Positions 24,816 through 36,600 of a DNA stretch of 64,000 nt are shown piece by piece. The DNA is from Zygnema cylindricum. Lineage: Eukaryota > Streptophyta > Zygnematophyceae > Zygnematales > Zygnemataceae. The DNA lies in the NCBI GenBank assembly GCA_037447655.1, contig JBBHKE010001559.1, positions 48,476-112,475 on the forward strand. The letters run 5' to 3'. Position numbers and translations under genes: made by a program. Position 1 is the first letter of the stretch; each line of letters begins with the position of its first letter. The notes below the pieces were generated by a model. That model ran no database searches, had not been told where the DNA came from, and saw nothing but the letters and a program-made list of their open reading frames with translations.

Positions 24816-25660
24816 TTATCCTAACAGAATACCCGATAGTCCCTTTGGTTCCATTTTCCATCTATCTGTAGACGTATTCAACATAAAGCATTGACTACCA
24901 AAGACTTTAAAATTGCTAACATCTCGTTTGCTACGTGTCCACATCTTGTAAAGAGTAGTGTCTACCGATCTTGATCTTATCCTATTCTTAATATAAACTA
25001 CACAATTTAGAGCCTCAGCCCATAATTTCGGATCCACATTTTTATCTGCAAGCATCAACCTAGAGCTCTCCGTTAGGGTTCTATTTAGTATTTCGGACAC
25101 CCCATTTTGTTCAGTGAATATGGAACAGTCAATAGATGACCAATGCCTTCCTCGAGTAAAAAGGTTTCAATTTTTTTCGATGTATATTCACCACCATTGT
25201 ACGATCTGAGCTGCTAAATAGATGAATTATGAAGTTTTTCAACCCATGCTTCATAGTGTTTGAAGTGACCAAACACATCACTCTTCTCCTTCATGAAGTA
25301 AACTTTGGTAAACCTGGAGAAATCATCTGTGAAGGTGACCATATACTTGATCCCCCTTGCAGATGGAACCTTCGCAGGACCAAAAATATCCGTATGAATT
25401 TGTTGCAAAATTTTCGTTGACCGATGCTCAGACTCTTTAGGATATGACAACTTGTGGATTTTGCCCAAAGCGTAACCATCACAATTTTTGGCCTGCTCAT
25501 CTGTGATTGATACACCCTCTATTTTTCTAGCAAGGACCATTTTTCTCAAACTATCATAGTTTACATGACCTAATCTTTTATGCCACAACTCATCTGAGTA
25601 CAAAACACCGAAGTACAAAACATCATTCTCCTTGGTATTAGCCATATCCATGCGGTACAT
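24816..25660 (-). pseudogene. pol: Integrase, copia-2
   Basis: Two open stretches (25214-25660 and 24816-25100) separated by stops. The first holds the zinc-binding region HKRLGHVNYDSLRKM and the catalytic core start (IHTDIFGPAKVPSA, FTDDFSRFTKVYFMK). The second holds SEILNRTLTESSRLML and the C-terminal SKRDVSNFKVFGSQC. One zinc-ligand region reads CDGYALGK rather than CDGCALGK, so a cysteine is lost. Confidence 0.87.
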
Positions 25661-25739
25661 CTTGCTACTATCTCTAGTACCTGTAACTGCAACCTAGCCG
25701 TTTTTGCTAACAACCTGCTGACCATTTTTCAAATTAACC

Positions 25740-26981
25740 TCAAAGCCTTACTACCAACGACGTAGATAACAGATTTTTCTTAAAGTCAGGCACAAATAAG
25801 ACATTTTGAAGAGTCTTTTCAATTGCTTTTCCTTCTACATCAACTAGCAAGGACACATCACCCTCAACACGAGTCTGGACACTCATTCCACAAGCATAAT
25901 AAATATTTTTCTCCGGCGTTGCTTTCAGATTTTTGAAGATGACCTTGTTCTTGCACATGTGGGCTGACGCTCCTATATCCATTATCCATCCAGGAATGTT
26001 CGCGCCCTCCATCGTTGCCGCCATAGGGAATAGATCCGTGTTGTCTTCTTCAGAAAATGTCAGAGTCTCGTCTTGGAGTGATGCAGTGGCTGAAAACAGT
26101 GCATTTCCACGAGGTGTAGGCCTCGTGAAGCTTTTGTAAAACTGCCTTTGTTGCCATCCCGGCCTGTATAAACCTGTATCGTTAGCTTGTTTAAGTTTAG
26201 GACAGAATGTGTATCCATGACCTCTCTCACTACAATAAAAACATTCATTGTATGATTGTCTATTTCCACCCTGATTAAACTGTCTGAATTGGTTAAACTG
26301 ATTACGTTGCTGATTTAATTGACCTTTCTTTCCAATGTCTGAATTAAAAGCCTCTACTTGCTCAACATTGAGAATATTAGATGTAGCTTCCTCCTCTAGT
26401 AAAATATTGATGGCTAACTGTAAAGTCCAACTAGCCTTATCTTTCTGTTTGAGCATGTCAAATGCTCCTTTCATACTACGAGGGAGACCCCTCATGAGCA
26501 ATGCTGCCTGTTGAAACGGAGGAAACACCCCACCTGCAGAAGCATGTGCATCGTCAAGGATACGAAATTTGTTAGAATATTCAGCCATTGTACCCCCAGT
26601 GTAATTATAGTCCCAAATTTTTCCAGACAATAGAAGCTATTCCTGCACATTAGCCTTTCCATAATCACTTTTAAGGGATTTCTAGATATCAATTGTTTTT
26701 TTCATTTTTATCCGAGATATAGCTAAGTCCTCAGATATACAAAATTTCAAAATATAACGAGCTTGCGTATTTTTCTTAGACCATGACGAATCAGATCTAT
26801 CCAGCGAACCATCCAATATATCCAAAAGATTGACATTCTCAAAATGTATCTCCACCATATCCGCCCAGTAAACATACTTATCCTCGGAAAAGATTGGAAT
26901 TCTTGATGACACGCCCATAACCTGTTGTTCTACAACCACCGGTGCAGGTGGAGGAGCAGCAGTAGTAGTAGGAGTAGACAT
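25740..26981 (-). pseudogene. gag: gag and protease, copia-2
   Basis: gag starts at 26981 inside the LTR with a Thr/Ala/Pro-rich leader (MSTPTTTAAPPPAPVVVE), then crosses the LTR end and PBS as EQQVMG. A stop at 26682 breaks it; the same gag resumes at 26630 (GKIWDYNYTGG, LMRGLPRSMKG) and runs through the zinc knuckle CFYCSERGHGYTFC to the protease motif WIMDIGASAHMC. Asp-Ile-Gly in place of Asp-Ser/Thr-Gly suggests a damaged protease site. A frameshift near 25740 ends the stretch. Confidence 0.87.
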
Positions 26982-27656
26982 GATTCACTCTCAGAAGCTA
27001 TCAATAATCCTACCAAACAGCTGTTCTCAAGTGCTCACCAATTCTTATACAAGCACCAAAACCTCACAAAACTCTATCAGAATATAAAGTAGCATATGAC
27101 AACTCCCAACGGTTTAGCACAATTGACCCGACAACACTCAAGATATAATACTCAGATGTTTCCCAAAAATTGTTTGTAGTTTTACTACTTGGAAATCTGG
27201 ATACATAATATGTTCTAAGTCCTAAGTCTTATACTTGTGTTGAACTAGCAATACCAGTGTACTTGAGAGGTACGCCAAACCACCAAGCTACCACTAATCA
27301 GTCAAGCTACCACTGAGCTATCACTAAGCTACCACTAAGCTATCACTAAGCTACCATTGAGTTACCCACTAAGTTACCACCGAGTTACCCACTAAGGTGA
27401 CTAAAATCATATCTATCGCAGTTGCTCTATTCTACAAAGAATCACATTAACAATCTCAGACGCTGCGTTGTTCGTACAGACGATATCAAATATAATCGTG
27501 GTTGCGTTGTCCTGTCTGTGTTGCAGCTTCGCTGCTGCGCTGCTCTGCTGCTGTGCTGCTTTGCTGCTCTGTCTATATAGCAGCTGCAGTGCTCTGTCTA
27601 TATAGCAGCTGTGCTGTTGCGTTGCTCTAAGATTGAAAGCTTTTCAAAAGACAACA
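26923..27656 (-). repeat. 5' LTR of copia-2 (L2)
   Basis: 734 bp, 48 bp longer than its partner, apparently through copy-number change in the AGCTACCACT and GCTGC repeats. It abuts copia-4 LTR sequence at 27657 without a matching target duplication. Confidence 0.88.
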
Positions 27657-28249
27657 GAAACAAATACCGCGCAAGTGTTTATTACGGCTGAGATTCCTTT
27701 TTGAGTAGAATCTAACGGCGCACATCATCGCCAAAATGCCGGAATGGTCATTTTGGCATTTAGTGACGTGGCATGAGCTGGCGTCACGTGGAGAGATAAC
27801 ATTTGGTCGCGGGAATTCCAAGGAATGTATGGACAAGTTAAAAATGGACACGCGTCCGCTTAATGGCCTTGTTGTATAAAAGTCGTACAAAAAGTACATC
27901 GGCAGTAGTACTTTTATGGACTGTACAGTATTCCGATTGGTTCATACAGTTAGTAGATAGAGGTTGTGAGAGGGATCTAGGACTTAGAAAAATCTGGTAG
28001 ATGGTTTTCTCTCTCTTTAAGAGGTTGTATAAAATTGGCATATTTGCCGGCTTATAACTTATCTCCTGGTTGGGCGTTTTCAGAGATTTCTTTTTCTACG
28101 GACTCAAGGGAGTCCAGGCTGCACAAAAGTGCAGTCAGATTGTCTGTTACTCTGCTTGTGTAGCAGTGGTTACCATTGAAAGTGGGTTAGTTAATAACTA
28201 TCTAGAGGCTTCCTGTATTTTGTAGTCTGATCGAGGACACAGAATTTCA
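27657..28249 (+). repeat. Truncated 5' LTR of copia-4 (L4)
   Basis: 593 bp matching 33025-33616. It ends CAGAATTTCA followed directly by the PBS. It contains CTAGGACTTAG near 27983, the motif shared with the other LTR families, and the complementary arms AGTACATCGGCAGTAGTACT near 27894. Confidence 0.9.
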
Positions 28250-28264
28250 GGTTATGGGCCCACC
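28250..28264 (+). other. Intact primer-binding site for half tRNA-Met(i), containing the gag ATG
   Basis: GGTTATGGGCCCACC is complementary over all 15 bases to GGTGGGCCCATAACC, the anticodon stem-loop of plant initiator tRNA-Met (recalled tRNA sequence). The ATG at 28254-28256 pairs with the CAU anticodon and is the first codon of the gag frame. Drosophila copia is known to prime from a cleaved 5' half of the same tRNA. Confidence 0.8.
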
Positions 28265-29142
28265 CTCTAGGGTGCCCACCATCTATGGATCTGGGGTCAT
28301 CTATTGGGAAGCCATGATGATGGGAGCTTTGTGCGAAAAACGATACTGGGGTATCGTCAGTGGACAAGTGAAACGTCCACCTTTGGGAACTCCACCAGGA
28401 TTTGGAGGAGTAAGGTTTCCTACAACAACGGCTGCCTCAGCGGAGGAGGCAGATGATGGGGATAGCAGTGTGTCCGAAAAAGGGAAAGGGAAGGAGACAC
28501 CCCTCACTCCTATTGCCACAGTATCGGGAGTGGCGACCGTTAAGACCGCGGAAAACGATACTCAAATGTGGGAGGATGTAAACATGGCTGCCAAGAACTT
28601 CATTTTGAGGCACCTCACTCAAGCTTTGGCCACCCCTCATCTTCACATTTACAAGGCCGAGGAGTTGTGGGTGAGTTTGTTGGAGATTTATAGAGTTGGA
28701 ACAATTTAGGAGCTCCAGTTGGCTGAGCAAAAACTAGTGCGTTACACTTACAAAGGAGGAAAGATGTTAGATTACTTTAATGATCTTTCTTGTTTGTATA
28801 TGGAGATGGAAAGTGCTCGGTGGACAGCTAGAATGAAAATGAAAGTTAACACCCTTATCATGAAGTTACCAAATGAGTTTGAGAACATAGTGTACCGAGT
28901 ACCGGAAATGCTTGATAGTTCATGGAAATAGAGCACATTGGTTAGAATGATACTTGTGCAGGAAAACACAATGGAGAGTAGGAGATGAGGAAAGAGCATT
29001 CAAGCTCTAGCAGCTGGAGGGAACCTATGGGGGAAGGAACCGAAGAAACCTTATAGAGGGGAAAGAGATAATTTTGGGGGACCGAGGCCCCCAAAGGGTC
29101 TTTGTCATTTTTGAAAAAAGTCGGGACACTTCATTGCAGATT
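28254..29142 (+). pseudogene. gag: gag, copia-4
   Basis: The frame starts at the PBS ATG (MGPPSRVPTIYGSG), aligning by eye with the post-LTR part of gag in copia-1 (GPPSRI) and copia-3 (MGLSSRIPIFSG). In-frame stops occur at 28707, 28929 and 28986. A zinc knuckle follows (CHF-stop-KKSGHFIADC, 29103-29142) in which the second cysteine codon has become TGA at 29112. Unlike L1 and L2, there is no in-frame leader inside the LTR. Confidence 0.83.
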
Positions 29143-31230
29143 GTGTCAAGTTCTCGGAGCTGAGGCTCCAAGAGAACCGTGGAGGGGGTTTTTCTGGAGG
29201 GAAGAAAAAGGCAATTGTGGTTACTAAAATGACAGGAGAAACCGAGGATGAGACCTCTGAGGAGGATCGGGAGCTTCTTCTTGAAGAGAGCCTGGAGGAG
29301 AAGGAGATCCCTTTAAGACAGAAGTGTGCCCTTGGAGCAATTCGGGAAGCTCCACAGGAAAGATGGATCATCGACTCAGGTGCATCCATGCATATGTGTC
29401 GTGATAAAAAACTTTTCACTAAGCTAAGAAAGATCCCTACTATAGAGATAGAGTATAGGGATGAGAGATTGGTTACTACAGATCTAGTGGAATCAGTAGA
29501 TCTGAAAGTCTTAGTGGAGGGTAAGACTACTATACTTACATTCTAAGATGTACTCTACATTCCTCAGCTGAGTAAAAATCTTGTATGTACGTCTGTGTTA
29601 GATGACAAAGAGTTTGATACCTTCAGTAGAAAAGGAGTCTTTACAGCTAAGTTTGAGGATGAAGTTTACTTCACGGCAGATAAGGGTAGCCAAGGAATGT
29701 GTAGGCTTAACGTGAGTAATAAAAAGAAGAATGCTTACTATGTTGGTATTCCTAAATTGATGATTTGGCATAAGCGGTTGGGACATGTGCATTTTGATAG
29801 GTTGAGGGAAATGAAAAAGCTTGGTGTAGTAGAAGGCATTCAATTTGGGGATAATGAAATGATGGATGACTGTAGTGGCTGTGCTTAAGGTAAGGCTCAT
29901 AGACTTCCCTTTCTCAAAGCCGCCACACATAGAGGTGAGAAAGTATTAGATTTGGTCTACACAGATATTTGGGGACCAGCAAAAGTACCTTCGGTTGGAG
30001 GAAAGAGGTTTATGATGACAATAACCGATGACTGGTCTAGATACTCTAGAGTCTACTTTTTAAAAACAAAGTCTGAAGCATCAACTTACTTCAAAGAATA
30101 TAAGGCTTGGAGTGAGAAGTTGCATGAAACCCCCATTAAGAGGATAAGGAGTGATAATGGGGGGGAATATACCTCTAACCAGTTTGAGGAATATCTAAGA
30201 GATGAGGGAGTGCAGCACCAAAAAACTGTACCATATAACTCGGAACAAAATAGGGTAGCTGAGAGGCTGAATCAAACACTAGAAGATAGAACATGCAGTA
30301 TGCTAGCCGACAAGAAAATAGGAAAGTGATTTTGGGCAGAAGCTATGAAATGTGCCAACTACATTAAGAATAGAGTCCTTACCTCAGCTGTAAAGAGAGT
30401 GACACCTTATGAGAGATGAGTTGGAAGGAAACCAGATATCTCACACCTTAAAGTATTCGGTAGCCAAGTGTACAGTCTTGACACAGATTGGAAGGACTGG
30501 AAACTAGATGCTAAGGGAAAACCTGGATACTTTGTGGGATATGATGAGGATGTTAAGGGATATAGAGTCTATGACTTAGCAAAGAAAGATATCATTCTGG
30601 TCAAACACTGAGTTTTCATGGATGAAGGGAAGTCGTTTGATCCTTTTAAGTATACAAAGAAGATAAAAATCAGATTTGAGTCCGAAAGTGAGGAGAACTC
30701 GGTTGTTCCCAAAAGGGACATGAGTGATACCGTGATTGCAGATTTAAGGGAGATACGAGATACACAAGACTCACCAAAAACCTCTCCTATGGATTTCAAG
30801 GACATAGAAGAAGCGGGAACAGAACCGGCTTCCATGGACAGGGGAGCCGATGAGACACTGAGAAGAAACCCAAGACTTCCTTCCATTCAAGCTTCGGAGT
30901 TTGAAGGAGGAAAGAGGAGCAGCAAAAGGATACAAGAAAAACAAGCCGCTCATAAGGTAACTAAGCTATCTCACCCAGATGAGCCTCAGTCTTACTCGGA
31001 GGCAGTGAATAGTCCAGAGAAAGAAAGATAGATTAGAGCCATAAATGATGAGATGGCTTCTATCATGGAAGCAAACACTTGAAAACTAGCGGATTGTCCT
31101 CCAAACAGAAAACCTATTGGGTGTAAATGGGTATTTAAACTAAAACTGAACCCAGATAATACCATTGAGAGATATAAGGCTCGATTGGTAGCAAAAGGGT
31201 TCACCCAAAAGGAGGGGATTGACTATGAAG
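29143..31230 (+). pseudogene. pol: Protease, integrase and linker, copia-4
   Basis: Same frame as gag. Contains protease WIIDSGASMHMC near 29364, integrase zinc region HKRLGHVHFDRLREM ... CSGCA, core motifs TDIWGPAKVPS, IRSDNGGEYTS and a PYNSEQNRVAERLN block (usually NG, here NR), then a charged linker (30618-31030). In-frame stops are at 29544, 29886, 30327, 30417, 30609, 31029 and about 31080; several sit where tryptophan is expected. RT begins at about 31033 and shifts frame near 31230. Confidence 0.85.
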
Positions 31231-32570
31231 ACCTTTGCTCCAGTTGTTCGGTTCCCATTAGTAAGGATTCTCCTCAGTCTAGCAGCAGCGGAAGACATGG
31301 AAATACACCAGATGGACATTAAGACTGCTTTTCTTAATGGTGAGTTAGAGGAAGAGATTTTCATGAGAGAACAAGAGGGGTTCGTAGAAGAAGGAGAAGA
31401 GAGCAAAGTCTGCAGGCTCTTAAAGTCCTTATATGGACTGAAGCAAGCTCCCCGACAGTGGAATAAGAAACTAGATGAGTTTCTTACCGGTTTGGGATAT
31501 ATCCGTATCAGCTCTCACCATTCTATCCATATGTTTGAAGATGAGAATGGTGTCATTGTTATTGCAATTTAAGTGGATAATCTGCTTGTGTTGAGTAAAT
31601 CTTTGGAAAAAATCAGTAAGTTAAAAAAAGATCATAGAAGCAGATTTGATATGAAGGAATTACGGGAGGCAAGATATATTTTGGGGATTCAAATGGAAAG
31701 AGATACGGGGAAAAAGATAATCAAACTTACTCAGAAAGAAACAATAGGTAATATGCTTGAGAAATTCCAAATGGAAAATGCTAACAGTTGTACCACTCCC
31801 ATGGACTTGAAAAAAGTAAGTGATGGGAGTGTAGAAAGAGGAGTAATGATCTTAGATGATCAGATGAGTCCAGAAGAGAGAGAGTTTATGAAGTCTATCC
31901 CTTATAGACACGTCATAGGAAGTTTAATCTATTTTATGAACTGTACCAGGCTGGACATAGCGGCAGAAGTTGGAACACTCACTAGGAGTCTTAATGATCC
32001 TAGGAATAGAGACTGGGAGGCAGCCAAACGAGTCATGAGATATCTAGAGGGAACTAGAGAGTTATGGTTGCATTTGGGAGGGGAGCACACTGACATCACT
32101 ACTTGCAGTAATGCCAGTTATGGGGACGCACCTATGAGAAGATGCACTTCTGGGTATGTATTGTATGTTGGGGAAGGTGCATGCTGTTGGAGCAGTAAGC
32201 AACAAAAGGTGGTTGCTCAGTCTACCATGGAGGCTGAGTATATAGTCTTTTGTTCTGCTGTAAAAGAGTTGATGTGGGTCAAATCTTTGCTGCAAGAACT
32301 GGGTATATGAAAGAGGGAGTGCATGAAGTGTTTTGTGATAATCAAGCTGCCATCGCAATTGCAGCTAATCACAAACACAACTTCAAAGCAAAACATATGG
32401 ACATAAGATTAAGCTTCGTGAGAGAAAAAGTTGCAAATAAAATTTTAAATCTTGTGTATAGACCAGATGAAGAAATGGTGGCTGACATTATGACCAAACC
32501 TGTGCCCTCTCCTAAATTGAAATATTGTCGGGAAAAATGCGGATTAAAAGAAAAAATAAAATTAGACTAG
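31219..32570 (+). pseudogene. pol: Reverse transcriptase and RNase H, copia-4
   Basis: RT runs from [13 protein letters not shown] through [13 protein letters not shown] and KSLYGLKQAPRQW. The catalytic YVDD box is destroyed: the tyrosine codon is TAA (31570) and the second aspartate is asparagine. The frame reopens at 31573 with DNLLVLSKS, continues through RNase H (SSKQQKVVAQSTMEAEY), shifts again near 32300 and ends with VFCDNQAAIAIA and MDIRLSFVREKV. A purine tract (AAAATAAGGGGAG) follows at 32571-32583. Confidence 0.87.
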
Positions 32571-32586
32571 AAAATAAGGGGAGTAA

Positions 32587-33616
32587 TGAAATTGATAGAT
32601 TTCTAGAGTATTTTCTAAGTTTAAAATGTTAGTATAAAAAGAAAAAAAAGGACGGCCAACCTGCCTCCACCTCCTCTCTCTAGCCCCCATACTTGTTGTC
32701 ATCACTGAAAAATAAAGAGGGCGGTTGATCCTGGCTGCCTTAGTTCAACAGGCATTTATTTTTAGTGGGTTACTAAAAATATATTTCACAGACCCGGATT
32801 TGATCCCGGTACCTGCCATTCGTCAAGATGGCCAATAGCGGTTTGCTTATTCCTAGAAGACTAGGACCAATGCTAAATGCTATAGTACGTGATAGACATA
32901 TATTTATTTAAGAGGAATCAAATTCATTTACCTTAAACTCTTTACTGGTTACATAGGTACAGTTTTATAACGTACGAGTACGATATTACATTAAAACGGA
33001 TACAGCGCATATTTGTTCGACAACGAAACAAATACCGCGCAAGTATTTATTACGGCCGAGATTACTTTTTGAGTAGAATCCAACGGCGCACATCATCCTC
33101 AAAATCCCGGAATGGTCACTTTGGCATATAGTGACGTGGCATGACCTGGCGCCACGTGGAGATATAACATCCAATCGCGGGAATTCCAACGAATGTACGG
33201 ACGAGTGAAAAATGGACACGCGTCCGCTTAATGGCCTTGTCGTACAAACGTCTTACAAAAAGTACATCGGCAGTAGTACTTTTATGGACTGTACACTATT
33301 TCGATTGGTTCGTACAGTTAGTAGATAGGGGTTGTGAGAGGGATCTAGGACTTCGAAAAATCTGGTAGATGGTCTTCTCTCTCTTTGAGAGGTAGTATAA
33401 AATTGGCATTTTTCCGGCTTATAACTTATAACCTGGTTGGGCGTTTTCACAAATTTCTTTTTCTACGGACTCAGAGGAGTCCACGCTGCACAGGGATGCA
33501 CTCAGATTGCTTGCTTCTCTGCTGGGGTAGCAATGGTTGCCCTCGAAAGTGGGTTAGTCAAAAACTATCTAAAGGCTTCCTGTATTTTGTAGTCCAATAG
33601 AGGACACAGAATTTCA
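32587..33616 (+). repeat. 3' LTR of copia-4 (L4)
   Basis: 1,030 bp, TGAAATT...AATTTCA. The first 440 bp, missing from the 5' copy, contain a tRNA-like B-box segment on the minus strand near 32796-32807. Related LTRs lie at 48293, 60121 and 62898 with TGAAAC or TGCAAC ends. Confidence 0.9.
32787..32853 (-). other. tRNA-like segment in the L4 LTR
   Basis: The minus strand reads CCGGGATCAAATCCGG, a T-arm-like hairpin with a B-box-like core, and then a T-rich run (plus AAAAAT near 32775). Equivalent segments occur in other L4 copies at 48071, 49113 and 63716, always antisense to the LTR. I could not fold a full cloverleaf, so this is tRNA-related at most. Confidence 0.4.
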
Positions 33617-36600
33617 TAAATTAGGTAACAATTCCTGTTAGCGCTAACAATTCTTGTTAACGCTAATAGTTTATGTAATTTAGGTAACAATTTTTGTTAG
33701 GGCTAACAATTTGTGTAATTTAGATAACAATTCTTCTTAGCGCTAACATTTTCTGTAAGTTAGGTAACAATTCCTGTTAGCGATAATAGTTTGTGTAATT
33801 TAGATAACAATTCTTGTTAGCGCAAACAGTTTGTGTAGTTTACATAACAAATCCTGTTAGGAATAACAATTCTTGTTAACGCTGATAGTTCTTGTGTAAG
33901 TTAGGTAACAATTCTTGTTAGCGTTACAGTTTATGTAATTTAGGTAACAATTCCTGTTAAGGCTAACAATTTGTGTAATTTAGATAACAATTCTTCTTAG
34001 CGCTAACATTTTCTGTAAGTTAGGTAACAATTCCTGTAAGCGCTAACAGTTTGTGTAAATTGGGTAACAATTCCTATTAGCACTAACAGTTTGTGTAAGT
34101 TAGGTAACAATTCCTGTTAGCAATAACAGTTTGTGTAAGTAAAGTAACGATTCTTGTTAGTACTAATAGTTTGTGTAATTTAGATAACAATTCATGTTAG
34201 CGATTCTTCTTTGTGTTAGGTAACAATTCTTGTTAGCGCTAACAGTTTTTGTAAGTTAGGTAACAATGTTTATAAACGCTAACAGTTTGTGTAAGTTAGG
34301 TGACAATTTTTTTTAGCTCTAATAGTTTGTGTAAGTTAGGTAACAATTCATGTTAGCGCTAACAGTATGTGTAATTTAGATAACAATTCTTGTTAGCGCT
34401 AACAGTTTGTGTAAGTTAGGTAACAATTCTTGTTAGCGCTAATAGTTTGTGTAAGTAAGGTAACAATTCTTGTAAGCGTTAACAGTTTGTGTAAGTAAGG
34501 TTAATAGTTTGTGTAATTTAGATAACAATTCATGTAAACGCTAACAGTTTGTGTAGTTTAGATAACAAATCCTGTTAGCAATAACAATTCTTGTTAACGC
34601 TAATAGTTTTTGTGTAAGTTAGGTAACAATTCTTGTTAGCGTTACAGTTTATGTAATTTAGGTAACAATTCCTGTTAGGGCTAACAATTTGTGTAATTTA
34701 GATAACAATTCTTCATAGCGCTAACATTTTCTGTAAATTAGGTAACAATTCCTATTAGCAATAAACAATTTGTGTAAGTAAGGTAACAATTCCTGTTAGC
34801 GCTAATAGTTTGTGTAATTTTGAAAACAATTCCTGTTAGCGCAAACAGTTTGTGAAGTTTAGATAACAAATCTTGTTAGCAATAACAATTCTTGTTAACG
34901 CTAATAGTTCTTGTGTAAGTTAGGTAACAATTGTTGTTAGCGTTACAGTTTATGTAATTTAGGTAACAATTCCTGTTAGGGCTACCAATTTAAGTAATTT
35001 AGATAACAATTCTTCTTAGCGCTAACATTTTCTATAAGTTAGGTAACAATTCCTGTTAGCGATAATAGTTTGTGTAATTTAGATAACAATTCTTGTTAGC
35101 GCTAACAGTTTGTGTAAGTAAGGTGACAATTCTTGTTAGCCCTAATAGTTTGTGTAATTTTGAAAACAATTATTGTTAAAGCAAACAGTTTGTATAGTTT
35201 AGATAACAACGCCTGTTAGCGATAACAATTTTTGTTAACGCTAATAGTTTGTATAAATTAGGTAACAATTCCTGTCAGCGTTTCAGTTTATGTAATTAAG
35301 GTAACAATTTTTGTTAGCGCTAAAAGTTTGTATAAGTTAGGTAACAATTCTTGCTAGCGCTAACAGTTTGTGTAAATTGGGTAACAATTCCTATTAGCAC
35401 TAACAGTTTGTGTAAGTTAGGTAACAATTCCTGTTAGCAATAATAGTTTGTGTAAGTTAAGTAACGATTCTTGTTAGTGCTAACAGTTTGTGTAATTTAG
35501 ATAACAATTCATGTTAGCGATTCTTTTTTGTTTTAGGTAACAATTCTTGTTAGCGCTAAGAGTTTTTGTAAGTTAGGTAACAATTTTTATTAGCGCTAAC
35601 AGTTTGTGTAAGTTAGGTGACAATTTTTGTTAGCTCTAACAGTTTGTGTAAGTTAGGTAACGATTCATGTTAGCGCTAACAGTTTGTGTAAGTAAGGTAA
35701 CAATTCCTGTTAGCGCTAACAATTTGTGTAAGTAAGGTAACAATTCTTGTTAGGGCTAACAGTTTGTGTAAGTAAGGTAACAATTCCTGTAAGCGTTACA
35801 GTTTATGCAATTTAGGTAACAATTCTTGTTAGCGCTAATAGTTTGTGTAAGTTAGGTAACAATTCTTGTTAGAGCTAAGAGTTTGTGTAAGTTAGGTATC
35901 AATTCCTACTAACGATAACAATTTGTGTAAGTAAGGTAACAATCTTCTTAGGGATAACAGTTTGTGTAATTTAGGTAACAATTCTCGTTAGTGCTATCAG
36001 TTTGTGTAAGTTAGGTTAATTGTTTGTGTAATTAGATAACTATTCCTGTTAGCGCTAACAGTTTTTGTAAGTTAGGTAACAATTTTTATTAGCGCTAACA
36101 GTTTGTGTACGTTAGGTATCAATTCATGTTAGCGCTAACAGTTTGTGTTATTTAGATAAAAATTCCTGTTAGACCTAACAGTTTGTGAAAGTCAGGTAAC
36201 AATTCCTGTTAGCGCTAACAGTTTGTGTAAGTAAGGTAACAATTCCTGTTAGCGCTAATAGTTTGTGTAAGTTAGGTTAATAGTTTGTGTAATTTAGATA
36301 ACAATTCCTGTTAGCGCTAACATTTTGTGTAAGTTAGGTAACAATTCCTGTTAGCGTTAAAGTTTATGTAATTAATACAACTCTTGTTAGCGCTGACAGT
36401 TTGTGTAAGTTAGGAAACAATTCCTGTTAGCGCTAAAAGTTTGTGTAAGTTAAGTAACAATTCCTGTTAGCGTTATAGTTTATGTAATTAAGGTAGCAAT
36501 TCTTGTTAGCGGTAAGAGTTTGTGTAAGTTAGGTAACAATTCCTGTTAGCGCTAAGAGTTTCTGTAAGTTAGGTATCAATTCCTGTTAGCAGTAACTGTT

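Larger units (their letters stand above)
21984..27656 (-). mobile_element. Ty1/copia retrotransposon, copia-2 (LTR family L2), minus strand
   Basis: Both LTRs are present (21984-22669 and 26923-27656) with gag-pol between them on the minus strand. The left flank is satellite TAAGT; the right flank is GAAAC inside the copia-4 LTR, so the target duplications do not match. Reading frames are broken into at least six pieces. It is the same family as copia-3 at 51397 but much more decayed. Confidence 0.93.
27657..33616 (+). mobile_element. Ty1/copia retrotransposon, copia-4 (LTR family L4), 5'-truncated
   Basis: Order: partial 5' LTR (27657-28249), intact PBS, gag, protease, integrase, RT, RNase H, purine tract, complete 3' LTR (32587-33616). 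The 5' LTR lacks about its first 438 bp compared with the 3' LTR, whose position 33025 corresponds to 27657. The right flank is satellite TAAAT. The coding region stays mostly in one frame for nearly 3 kb but has at least eleven stop codons. Confidence 0.92.
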
